From assembly GCF_002879855.1 (NCBI RefSeq), contig NZ_PNYB01000013.1, forward strand, positions 62,001-126,000: DNA of 64,000 nucleotides, read 5' to 3'. The stretch is from Trinickia soli (GTDB taxonomy: Bacteria; Pseudomonadota; Gammaproteobacteria; Burkholderiales; Burkholderiaceae). Within the stretch, counting starts at the first letter, position 1. Each line of letters starts with the position of its first letter. The notes under the pieces are model-generated. The model searched no databases. It was given only the letters and a program-made list of their open reading frames with translations, and had not been told where the DNA came from. Made by a program: the position numbers and the translations under genes. Below, piece by piece: positions 24,860 to 32,205 of the stretch.

Positions 24860-25432
24860 CCGCCTGCGCCTAAGCCGGATGATCGCCTCGCCCGCATGGG
24901 CGGGGCGCGCCAGGCACCACAGACGCCGCGCGCCTCTCGGCCGCGGCGTTCGTCGTTTACGTCTTTTACGTCGGCGATGTGGCTGGTGACCGGATGACTG
25001 TGTGACCGTGTGGCGCTTGATGCCCGCTGCAGGGGCGTGCGGTACGCGCTCAAGGCACGCGCGGCGTAGCAGGTTCGCCCCTGGAACCGCCCCGCCCGCG
25101 CACGGTTCCGGCACGGCCGATCGCACCGGCCGGTGGCACTCCTCGGGTTCACCGCACTGGCACCGACCGCGCGTTCGGTTAAAATACCGCGCTTTTTGCC
25201 CTCGGACGGCCTCGACCGGGCGCGGGCAACCGGTAAGACGGCGCCGCCCGGGCGCGACGAGAGGGATGTGGCCCGTGAGTTGACGGCCCCGCCCGCTTCT
25301 GTTGCGCTCGCAGCCAGCCGCAGGCGGATTCGCCGGCGGCGGGTTCACTGACATCAGGGCACGCTTTTTTTGTCCGCCTAGAATTTCGCGGCGCGCACCA
25401 TGCGCGCGCCGTCAAGGACCGCACTTCCTACC
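24860..25432. other. Long region upstream of hisQ with a structured leader
   Basis: About 570 bp with no gene. The hisQ-proximal 250 bp follow a good promoter (25158-25186) and can fold: CCGGGCG / CGCCCGG near 25216-25252 inside a CCTC / GAGG stem, CCCGCC / GGCGGG further on, and TGCCCT near 25198 with AGGGCA just before a T7 run at about 25365-25371. It may be a regulatory leader or an independent small RNA of about 175 nt. No known riboswitch signature was recognised. Confidence 0.45.
25158..25186 (+). promoter_or_regulatory. Candidate promoter of hisQMP
   Basis: CTGGCA, 17 bp, TAAAAT is a fair sigma-70 promoter. The same bases include TGGCAC with a GC at -12 spacing (25159-25173), but the TT of a real -12 element is missing, so sigma-54 use is less likely. 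Confidence 0.45.
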
Positions 25433-26122
25433 ATGCTTCTACAAGGCTACGGCCCGCTGATCCTCGCCGGCACCTGGCAGACCGTCAAGCTGTCGCTGCT
25501 CTCGCTTGCGCTCGCCTTCGTGCTGGGCCTCATCGGCGCAGCGGCGAAACTCTCGAAGAACGGACTGGCGCGCGGCGCCGGCACGGTCTACACGACGCTC
25601 GTGCGCGGCGTGCCCGACCTCGTGCTGATGCTGCTGCTGTTTTACAGCATCCAGATCTGGCTGAACAATTTCACCGACTTCGTCGGCTGGGACGAGATCG
25701 ATATCGACCCGTTCATCGCCGGCGTCATCGTGCTGGGCTTCATCTACGGGGCCTACTTCACGGAAACATTCCGCGGCGCGTTTCTTTCGGTGCCGCGCGG
25801 GCAGCTCGAAGCGGGCGCGGCGTACGGCATGACAAGCTGGCAGACGTTCTCGCGCATCATGTTTCCGCAGATGATGCGTTTCGCGCTGCCCGGCATCGGC
25901 AACAACTGGCAGGTGATGGTCAAGGCGACCGCGCTGGTGTCGATCATCGGGCTGGCCGATGTCGTCAAGGCGACGCAAGACGCCGGGAAAGGCACGTTGC
26001 GGTTTTTCTTCTTCACGCTGATCGCGGGTGCGATCTATCTCGCGATCACGACGATATCGAATCTCGTGCTGTTGTGGCTCGAGAAGCGTTACTCGATCGG
26101 CGTACGCAAGGCCGAGCTATAA
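25433..26122 (+). CDS. hisQ: Histidine/basic amino acid ABC transporter permease HisQ
   Basis: Inner-membrane permease of 229 residues that pairs with HisM. It follows E. coli HisQ closely along its whole length: TLVRGVPDLVLMLLLFYSIQ-like segment near 55-75, GFIYGAYFTETFRGAFLSVP (about 101-120), the EAA loop region GAAYGMTSWQTFSRIMFPQM and ALPGIGNNWQVMVKATALVS. Five helices are expected. I start at the ATG giving MLLQGYGPLILAGTWQ; an ATG 11 codons earlier lacks a ribosome site. First gene of hisQMP; the periplasmic binding protein (hisJ/argT) is not in the window. Confidence 0.92.
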   Translation: MLLQGYGPLILAGTWQTVKLSLLSLALAFVLGLIGAAAKLSKNGLARGAGTVYTTLVRGVPDLVLMLLLFYSIQIWLNNFTDFVGWDEIDIDPFIAGVIVLGFIYGAYFTETFRGAFLSVPRGQLEAGAAYGMTSWQTFSRIMFPQMMRFALPGIGNNWQVMVKATALVSIIGLADVVKATQDAGKGTLRFFFFTLIAGAIYLAITTISNLVLLWLEKRYSIGVRKAEL

Positions 26123-26140
26123 GGTCTGTCACACAACACC

Positions 26141-26854
26141 ATGATCGAGCTGATTCACGACTACTGGCGCAACTACCTGTTCACCGACGGCTATCGCATC
26201 ACGGGCCTCGCCATCACGATGTGGCTGCTCGTCGTCTCGATCGGCATCGGCTTTTGTTTGTCGGTGCCGCTGGCGGTGGCGCGCGTCTCGCGCAATAAGG
26301 TGCTGTCGAGCGCTGTTTGGCTGTACACGTACATCTTTCGCGGCACGCCGCTTTATGTGCAGCTGCTGCTTTGCTATACGGGGCTTTACAGCCTTGAAGT
26401 CGTACGCAACCATGAATTGCTGAACGCGTTCTTTCGCGACGGCATGAACTGCACGCTTCTGGCGTTCACGCTGAACACATGTGCCTATACGACGGAGATC
26501 TTCGCCGGCTCGATCAAGGCGACGGCCTACGGCGAGATCGAAGCGGCGCGCGCGTACGGCATGTCGACGTTCACGCTTTATCGGCGCGTGATTCTGCCTT
26601 CGGCATTGCGGCGTGCGTTGCCGCTTTACAGTAACGAAGTGATTCTGATGTTGCATGCGACGACGGTCGCATTCACGGCCACCGTGCCCGATATTCTGAA
26701 GATCGCGCGCGACGCGAATTCGGCCACCTATATGTCGTTCCAGGCGTTCGGTATCGCGGCGCTGCTCTATCTGGGCATCTCGTTCGCGCTCGTCGCGCTG
26801 TTTCGCCGCGCCGAAAGGCGCTGGCTCGCCTATCTGCGCCCGCAAGGCAAGTAA
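26141..26854 (+). CDS. hisM: Histidine/basic amino acid ABC transporter permease HisM
   Basis: Second permease half, 237 residues, near the length of E. coli HisM (238). Diagnostic segments are YIFRGTPLYVQLLLCYTGLY, NCTLLAFTLNTCAYTTEIFA, the EAA loop GEIEAARAYGMSTFTLYRRV and LPLYSNEVILMLHATTVAFT. The start follows the hisQ stop by 18 bp, and hisP begins 3 bp after its own stop, so the three genes are one operon. Confidence 0.92.
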   Translation: MIELIHDYWRNYLFTDGYRITGLAITMWLLVVSIGIGFCLSVPLAVARVSRNKVLSSAVWLYTYIFRGTPLYVQLLLCYTGLYSLEVVRNHELLNAFFRDGMNCTLLAFTLNTCAYTTEIFAGSIKATAYGEIEAARAYGMSTFTLYRRVILPSALRRALPLYSNEVILMLHATTVAFTATVPDILKIARDANSATYMSFQAFGIAALLYLGISFALVALFRRAERRWLAYLRPQGK

Positions 26855-26857
26855 CTC

Positions 26858-27625
26858 ATGCATAAGCTTTTCATCGACGATCTGCACAAGCACTACGGCA
26901 ACAACGAAGTCCTCAAGGGCGTCTCCCTCAAAGCGAATGCCGGTGATGTGATCAGCGTCATCGGCTCATCGGGCTCAGGCAAGAGCACGATGCTTCGCTG
27001 CATCAACTTCCTCGAACAGCCTAGCGCTGGGCGGATTTACGTCGATGGGGAAGAGGTGCGGACGAACAAGGATAAGACCGGTGCGCTACGCGTGTCCGAT
27101 CAGAAACAGTTGCAGCGCATTCGCACCAAGCTGTCGATGGTGTTTCAACACTTCAATCTGTGGGCGCATATGGATGTGCTCGAGAATGTGATCGAAGCGC
27201 CGATGCATGTGTTGGGGCTCGCGCGGCGCGAAGCCGAAGAGCGTGGGCGGATGTATCTGGAGAAGGTCGGGCTCGCGCCGCGGCTTGAGAAGCAGTATCC
27301 GTCGCACTTGTCCGGTGGGCAGCAGCAGCGCGTGGCGATCGCGCGGGCGTTGGCGATGAACCCCGATGTGATGTTGTTCGATGAGCCTACTTCGGCGCTG
27401 GATCCCGAACTGGTGGGCGAAGTGCTGAAGGTGATGCAGAAGTTGGCCGAGGAAGGCCGTACGATGATTGTCGTGACGCACGAGATGGGTTTCGCGCGCA
27501 ACGTTTCGAATCACGTGATGTTTTTGCATCAGGGGCGCGTCGAGGAAGAAGGCAAGCCTGATGAGGTTTTTGCCAATACGAAGAGCGAGCGGCTGAAGCA
27601 GTTTTTGGCGGGGAGTTTGAAGTAG
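26858..27625 (+). CDS. hisP: Histidine/basic amino acid ABC transporter ATPase HisP
   Basis: ATPase of the HisQMP importer, 255 residues. Walker [10 protein letters not shown] is at about 36-44, Q-loop [11 protein letters not shown], signature LSGGQQQRV, Walker [15 protein letters not shown] and the switch His in VVTHEMGFA. The insert [20 protein letters not shown] before the Q-loop is typical of HisP. It ends the operon; a weak hairpin GTCAC/GTGAC follows within 30 bp, without a T run. The bases after it mark the change to lower GC. Confidence 0.93.
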   Translation: MHKLFIDDLHKHYGNNEVLKGVSLKANAGDVISVIGSSGSGKSTMLRCINFLEQPSAGRIYVDGEEVRTNKDKTGALRVSDQKQLQRIRTKLSMVFQHFNLWAHMDVLENVIEAPMHVLGLARREAEERGRMYLEKVGLAPRLEKQYPSHLSGGQQQRVAIARALAMNPDVMLFDEPTSALDPELVGEVLKVMQKLAEEGRTMIVVTHEMGFARNVSNHVMFLHQGRVEEEGKPDEVFANTKSERLKQFLAGSLK

Positions 27626-27693
27626 GGCGCGACAGTCACTGCGAGTGACCGCGTCCGCGGTTGGCGGGGTCCCTTGTTGCCGGCTATAGTTTG

Positions 27694-28140
27694 TCAATTC
27701 CGGCTCATGTTGAGATCCGCGGCCTTTAGCGAAACATTTTCGCAAAATAATTTAAATACGTTTTCAACGAGTTTGCGAGGAAACGCTTCACTCTTCATCA
27801 TGTCTTTCAACGAGACATCGTTGAACTGTTGCATTCCGCTGTTGCCGGTCGAAACGTAAGAGGCGACCGGTTGATCACAGTAAATTTTGACAACCCCTGT
27901 AAATCCACCCTCTTTTCCATCCTCGAACAGCGCTAAAATCATCTCTTCAGGCTTCTGATTGGTCATGTCGATTCGTTCCACTCGAAGTGGGTAGACAGTC
28001 CAATCGGTCGTGTAAACGCCACCATCGTCAATGTGCAAGACTGCGACTGCTTTATGGAACGGCGGCGCGCTGAAAGCGTGGCACGGAATCAATGCCAGGA
28101 CACACGTGATTGTTGCAAAGGCGCGCCGAAATGCTCTCAT
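27694..28140 (-). CDS. Exported hypothetical protein, 148 residues
   Basis: Signal peptide at residues 1-24 (MRAFRRAFATITCVLALIPC, cut after FSA), then a mature domain of about 124 residues with two Cys (IYCDQPVAS and KLFCENVSL) that may form a disulfide in the periplasm. I recognise no family. GC is lower than the flanking genes. It is the last gene of the T6SS cargo region on the same strand, 230 bp after a DUF3304 gene, so it might be an accessory immunity or cargo protein, but only position suggests that. Confidence 0.6.
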   Translation of the reverse strand: MRAFRRAFATITCVLALIPCHAFSAPPFHKAVAVLHIDDGGVYTTDWTVYPLRVERIDMTNQKPEEMILALFEDGKEGGFTGVVKIYCDQPVASYVSTGNSGMQQFNDVSLKDMMKSEAFPRKLVENVFKLFCENVSLKAADLNMSRN

Positions 28141-28171
28141 GGTTTATCGTCACAAAGAATGGCGAGATAAA

Positions 28172-28273
28172 TTAAACACCCCCAACCGCATCGACGTCTG
28201 ACGCATAAGCGGCGCAATTCATCCCCAAGTAAATACTCAACGTCAGAAGCATGTGAAATGCTGATTTCATCAT
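28172..28273 (-). CDS. Tiny ORF encoding a signal peptide plus nine residues (33 residues), possibly a gene remnant
   Basis: Reads MMKSAFHMLLTLSIYLGMNC, AAYA (cleavage site), then SDVDAVGGV and stop. AAGAGA precedes the double ATG. Either a secreted microprotein or the 5' remnant of an exported-protein gene, since a signal peptide with almost no mature part is odd. It fills the gap between the second DUF3304 gene and the exported 148-residue protein, all on one strand. Confidence 0.35.
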   Translation of the reverse strand: MMKSAFHMLLTLSIYLGMNCAAYASDVDAVGGV

Positions 28274-28370
28274 TTTCTCTTAATTTTTTTCACTTCGCTT
28301 ATCAAATCAATGAGCCGCTAGCGTCACAATCTGTGCCGCAGACGGCTTCCAAAGCGAATTGCAAGGTCAC

Positions 28371-28853
28371 TTATGACGTTGGCCTCCGGTCCTTGGGCAA
28401 CAAAATGCGTGGCGGCGAGGACCAGTGGGTCACCGCAGCCTCCACGTGACCGTCCGGATAAAAATGAATCTCGAAATTTCGAGGATCGCTGGGGTAAGGT
28501 GGATTAACCGTTACCCACGCCGCTTTTTTTACTGCCGCTGCGATCGTATGCCCATTCACATCATCTACCCGATCGAACATCCAGGCGACACGAAGGCGAA
28601 CCGGCCTTTTGTTATTTGGATCAAGCATTACGCAGCAAGCATCTTTCCCCCCGCCTGCAGTGGGCGTGCTGAGTAGCACGTCTCCACCCCAAGCACTATT
28701 ACCGCTTTCATCTGTAACTGTGAGATCGACAATGAACCGGTTCGTGTAGTTATAACCCTCGATGGACAGCCCGATTGGCTTGGCTCGCGAGCATCCAATC
28801 AGCGCAGTCATCAAAGAGGCAACAAAAACAATACGAATAGGTGTTCTCACAGC
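28371..28853 (-). CDS. DUF3304 lipoprotein, copy 1 (probable Tle1 immunity)
   Basis: Lipoprotein of 160 residues. The signal peptide ends in lipobox LIGC with Ser at +2, which directs lipoproteins to the outer membrane, facing the periplasm. The mature part KPIGLSIEGYNYTNRFIVDL, GGGKDACCVMLDP and IHFYPDGHVEAAVTHW is the DUF3304 pattern that accompanies T6SS phospholipase effectors. I chose a GTG start because it aligns exactly with the ATG of the second copy (MRTP versus MRTL); ATG 12 bases earlier is possible. It is 138 bp downstream of the effector gene. The duplicate differs by about a third of residues, so it may protect against a different effector variant. Confidence 0.75.
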   Translation of the reverse strand, partial: AVRTPIRIVFVASLMTALIGCSRAKPIGLSIEGYNYTNRFIVDLTVTDESGNSAWGGDVLLSTPTAGGGKDACCVMLDPNNKRPVRLRVAWMFDRVDDVNGHTIAAAVKKAAWVTVNPPYPSDPRNFEIHFYPDGHVEAAVTHWSSPPRILLPKDRRPTS

Positions 28854-28991
28854 GAGGCCAGACATCAAATACAATTCTCATTGGGCGGTCGCACACAAGG
28901 TTGGACTCCAGTTCGTGCTCCGACGCGCAGGGGGTGTCAGAATTTTTGTGTTGCCGGTTACCTCAATGGTCGTCGATCGGCCTTCGTCACC

Positions 28992-30692
28992 CTAAAGGTT
29001 TGTGTCCGACGCGGCGAAAACCGCCTCCTTCGGGCCAAAGAAGAGCGTGCGCGGTCGTAAATATTTGACCGTGCCGGCTCTATTCTCGTCCTCGACCTCT
29101 GCACAGTATTTCGCCGCGATCACGTTGAAGTAGCGACCGCAGGTTTGCGCAGCGCCGACTTGATTTAACGCGACTGCCGCTGCGTCCGTTGCATGATTCC
29201 ACGCGGCCTGGCTGTCGTGAATGTAATTGTCGAAGAACGCAGCGACTGCCTGAGGCAAAGGACGTGGATCGTTCCATGCCTCCCAGACGGCTTTCTCCCA
29301 GACCGATGCGCGGCCGCCCGCCACGATGCGGTCAAGTGCGCGCGCTTCGCCTTGCAGGGTGCGGTCGGATTCCTCCGCTTGCGCGGTGTCGGTTCCGAAC
29401 TGGTTGTTCGTTGATATTGCTTTGCCGAGTGCAGCCTCTTGCGTAGCGTTGCTCCTCAGCTGCGCGGATTGGTTTTTGGTAAGGATGCCGCCCTGAGCTT
29501 TGAACAAGAGGAATCGCGTATCGTCGTCCCGTAGCAACCTCAATCGCTGGAACAGCGATTTGTTTTCCTGCTTCGCCTGCTGCGAGAGCGTTTCGAGTCG
29601 CTGGGGGATGGGCGCGTTTTCGTCATTCAAGCGAAGTTTGCGCCAACGCCAATAGAGTTTCAGATGGCCGAAGGCCTGCTCTTCGAGGGATTCGCCGCTG
29701 GTTTCCAGGGCAGTCATGTAGGCGCGGAAGGCCACGGGCAGGTCATCGGAAACCGTGAATTGCTTTTGGACATGTGGCTGCCACCTCTCTGCTGGATTGA
29801 GCGGCACCCCCGCCATATACGCCTGCCGATACATCATGTGCAGGGGCAGCCTTGCATACGCGTTAGACCGCCCCTGTTCGTTTACCGCATAACCGCCTCC
29901 AACGTCGGAATGGACTCCCGGGTATACGTACTCAACAGTATTCGTCGGATACCGACCATCACGCCGCACCGAATCAAGTGGGAACGCAAATCTGAGTTCA
30001 TGCCCGGCGACCATATGTACGCACCGTTCAACCATTGGCGGTATGCCAAGCTCCTTGGCGTACGTATTGTGATCGCGGGGCAATCCGACCGACGCCACAG
30101 TATCGAAAATTCCAACAAAGTAGATGCGGAACCGGGCACCATCGCGTACCCAATGTGCCCCTTGCCGCTTAGACTGGTTAGCGAGCCGGTTGACAAACGA
30201 GCGCGCCAAAGTAGCACCGCGAGAGAAGCCGAACACCGCCACATGCACCGTGTCGATCTTGAAACCGCGCGACTTCTGGGTGTTGACAGCGATTCCGAGA
30301 CGCTTTTCGGCAAAGTCGATCCGCTCCATTCCCATGAAGCCTGTGGCTGCTCCTTGGACACCACCTCCATCCCCTATTTCGGGGAACTTCGTCCCGACTC
30401 CTTGCAGGTATTGCGCATATATTCCTTTTGAATCGTCTTGCGACTCATGCGCCAAGAACAACCTCGCGACATTGGTATAAGCCTGCTGTTCCGGCGGACG
30501 CGAATCCTCGTCGTACATGCTGTTGCTGGTCCCGTCAAAGAAGGCGGTGAACCATACGTCGGCGATACAGGATGCTGTTGTATGAGGGCGGTCGATCGCG
30601 GCCGACGCCATTTGTGCTGCTCGCCGCACCACGTTTGTCGGGGACGGTCTGGCGATCAGTTCCGCATCAGGAAGAAGCGCGGCATCACTCAT
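28992..30692 (-). CDS. T6SS phospholipase effector, Tle1 family (DUF2235)
   Basis: Antibacterial lipase of 566 residues delivered by the VgrG encoded upstream, expected to attack phospholipids from the periplasm. The alpha/beta-hydrolase core has the N-terminal FFDGTSNSM (about 51-59), nucleophile Ser157 in GFSRG, acid Asp197 in GIFDTVAS and His261 in YPGVHSDVGGGY, all hallmarks of DUF2235/Tle1. The C-terminal about 200 residues carry long charged helices of unknown role. There is no signal peptide, as expected of a T6SS cargo. The start overlaps the stop of the upstream DUF3304 gene by 4 bp (ATGA), so effector and cognate immunity protein are translationally coupled. Confidence 0.88.
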   Translation of the reverse strand: MSDAALLPDAELIARPSPTNVVRRAAQMASAAIDRPHTTASCIADVWFTAFFDGTSNSMYDEDSRPPEQQAYTNVARLFLAHESQDDSKGIYAQYLQGVGTKFPEIGDGGGVQGAATGFMGMERIDFAEKRLGIAVNTQKSRGFKIDTVHVAVFGFSRGATLARSFVNRLANQSKRQGAHWVRDGARFRIYFVGIFDTVASVGLPRDHNTYAKELGIPPMVERCVHMVAGHELRFAFPLDSVRRDGRYPTNTVEYVYPGVHSDVGGGYAVNEQGRSNAYARLPLHMMYRQAYMAGVPLNPAERWQPHVQKQFTVSDDLPVAFRAYMTALETSGESLEEQAFGHLKLYWRWRKLRLNDENAPIPQRLETLSQQAKQENKSLFQRLRLLRDDDTRFLLFKAQGGILTKNQSAQLRSNATQEAALGKAISTNNQFGTDTAQAEESDRTLQGEARALDRIVAGGRASVWEKAVWEAWNDPRPLPQAVAAFFDNYIHDSQAAWNHATDAAAVALNQVGAAQTCGRYFNVIAAKYCAEVEDENRAGTVKYLRPRTLFFGPKEAVFAASDTNL

Positions 30693-31168
30693 GGTGTCGG
30701 CCTCCGTCCTTCCGGCAGCAAAATGCGAGGCGGCGACGACCAGTGCGTCACAACAGCTTCTACGTGACCATCGGGATAAAAATGTACTTCGAGATTTTGA
30801 GGATCACTGGGAAAGGGAGGATCTACTGTCACCCATGCCTGCCTCTTCATTTCAGGCGCAATTACATGTCCCATCGCATCGTCTACCTCGTCCAACGTCC
30901 AGTCGACGCGCAGTCGAACGGGCCGACTGACATTCGGATCAAGCATTACACAGCAGGTGGACTTACCCCCCCCAGCCGTCGGTGTGCTCAGTTCGACGTT
31001 CCCGCCCCATGCCCCGTTTCCGCTTTCGTCCGTCACCGTGAAACTCGCGACGTACCGGTTCGTGTAGTTGTACCCTTCCACGGCGAGTCCAATCGGCTTC
31101 GCACGCGAGCATCCATTAAGTGCACACAGCAACGCTGACGCGAGCGCAATTCGGTCTAAGGTTCGCAT
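30689..31168 (-). CDS. DUF3304 lipoprotein, copy 2 (probable cognate Tle1 immunity)
   Basis: Lipoprotein of 159 residues with signal MRTLDRIALASALLCALNGC (lipobox LNGC, Ser at +2). The mature domain is GYNYTNRYVASFTVTDESGN, GGGKSTCCVMLDP and VHFYPDGHVEAVVTHW. Anchored in the periplasm it would neutralise the lipase. It precedes the effector with an ATGA overlap and is the closer partner of the two DUF3304 copies. I place the start at MRTL; an 18-codon extension upstream would overlap the small ORF and has no lipoprotein-like N-terminus. Confidence 0.8.
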   Translation of the reverse strand: MRTLDRIALASALLCALNGCSRAKPIGLAVEGYNYTNRYVASFTVTDESGNGAWGGNVELSTPTAGGGKSTCCVMLDPNVSRPVRLRVDWTLDEVDDAMGHVIAPEMKRQAWVTVDPPFPSDPQNLEVHFYPDGHVEAVVTHWSSPPRILLPEGRRPTP

Positions 31169-31175
31169 AACGAAT

Positions 31176-31313
31176 TTATGTTGCCAGCGGAATTGATTGT
31201 TTATCGATGTTGTTAGCGTCATTCACCAACGTCAGCGCCCAATAACGGCACAGCCACGGCACCCGACGCCAAACGAACCGCAGTTCCCATAGGGCACTCG
31301 CGATCACGATCAC
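31176..31313 (-). CDS. Unannotated small ORF coupled to the DUF4123 gene (45 residues)
   Basis: Begins with GTG overlapping the DUF4123 stop (GTGA) and ends 7 bp before the DUF3304 start, so it exactly fills the only gap in an otherwise tightly packed operon. The peptide starts MIVIASALWELRFVWRRVPW and is hydrophobic and Trp/Arg-rich in its first 30 residues, ending NIDKQSIPLAT. It could be a small membrane-interacting protein. A GGAAC motif precedes it as a weak ribosome site. No homologue is known to me; a non-coding spacer is the alternative. Confidence 0.45.
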   Translation of the reverse strand: MIVIASALWELRFVWRRVPWLCRYWALTLVNDANNIDKQSIPLAT

Positions 31314-32203
31314 GATCGCTGTTCCAACCGGTGGCTGATCTCCGTCGCCACCATTGCCAGCGACGTCGAGCCAGAAGAGACAGACCGCACCAACGGTGCA
31401 ATCGCGTCTTCGTCGATCCATTCAGCCCCGTAAGCGCCGGACAGCGCCGCAACGATCAACAAATCTCCCATCGATTCAACGTTCAGCCGGTTGCCGATTT
31501 CGATTTGCAGCGCACTGAACGCTTTCCGCTGAGTGGGCGTCAAGGGCGTCATGATCGACGGCGCGTGTGTCTCGACGTATGTTTGGAGCGCAATCCGACT
31601 TGCCAGCGCCTCGAACCGTCGTTGCTCGTCCTCGTCAAGCACTAGCGGTGTGACAACCCGTGACGCCGGCTGCACCCGCGAACGCGACAATTGCTTCAGC
31701 ACACCGTCCTCATCGACATACGCCCAAGCGCAAATCGGCCCCCACAAGGCCGCCTGCCTTCCCGGATCAAAACACGCAATGATGTCTTCCATCACGCGCG
31801 GATCGTATGGTCGAAGCATCGCAGCGGCATCTCCGAATTTCGCACGAATGAATGCAGCCAGATGACGAGCAAGCTCATTGGACGGCAGCGGCGACCAGAT
31901 CCAACTCGTCAGATGGTATTCGCGCGCCAGCGTTGCGATCCTGGCGGCGAGTCCACCATTCAGATCACTAAGCGACACGAGCAACGGCGACGCGTCTGTG
32001 CGCTCGTCGTCGAACGCATAGACAAAAAGCGACTCCAGCTGCGCGTCGACCAGCACCGATGCAAGGTTGCCGAACTTCTTGCCCGTCTCATCCATCGTCG
32101 CGCCGGCATAGATTGCGCTATCGAGCAACGCGTAGAGGGTAAGCCCCTCGCCTTGCACGGCGCCAACCGATCGCAACCCGTTAAGCAATTCTTCGTCGTT
32201 CAT
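31310..32203 (-). CDS. DUF4123 T6SS adaptor/chaperone
   Basis: DUF4123 proteins (Tap/TEC) hold an effector and load it on its VgrG. The 297-residue product starts MNDEELLNGLRSVGAVQGEG; the DUF4123 core runs to about residue 140 with LYALLDSAIYAG near the start and YHLTSWIWSPLP in the middle. The ORF continues with a helical region of unknown role. The start lies 2 bp after the vgrG stop, preferred over an upstream ATG inside vgrG. Its position between vgrG and the Tle1 gene fits an adaptor for that lipase. Confidence 0.83.
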   Translation of the reverse strand: MNDEELLNGLRSVGAVQGEGLTLYALLDSAIYAGATMDETGKKFGNLASVLVDAQLESLFVYAFDDERTDASPLLVSLSDLNGGLAARIATLAREYHLTSWIWSPLPSNELARHLAAFIRAKFGDAAAMLRPYDPRVMEDIIACFDPGRQAALWGPICAWAYVDEDGVLKQLSRSRVQPASRVVTPLVLDEDEQRRFEALASRIALQTYVETHAPSIMTPLTPTQRKAFSALQIEIGNRLNVESMGDLLIVAALSGAYGAEWIDEDAIAPLVRSVSSGSTSLAMVATEISHRLEQRS

Positions 32204-32205
32204 CT

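Noticed and set aside
25159-25173. TGGCAC with GC at -12 spacing upstream of hisQ as a sigma-54 promoter
   Set aside because: The -12 TT is replaced by GC and a sigma-70 -35/-10 pair explains the same bases.
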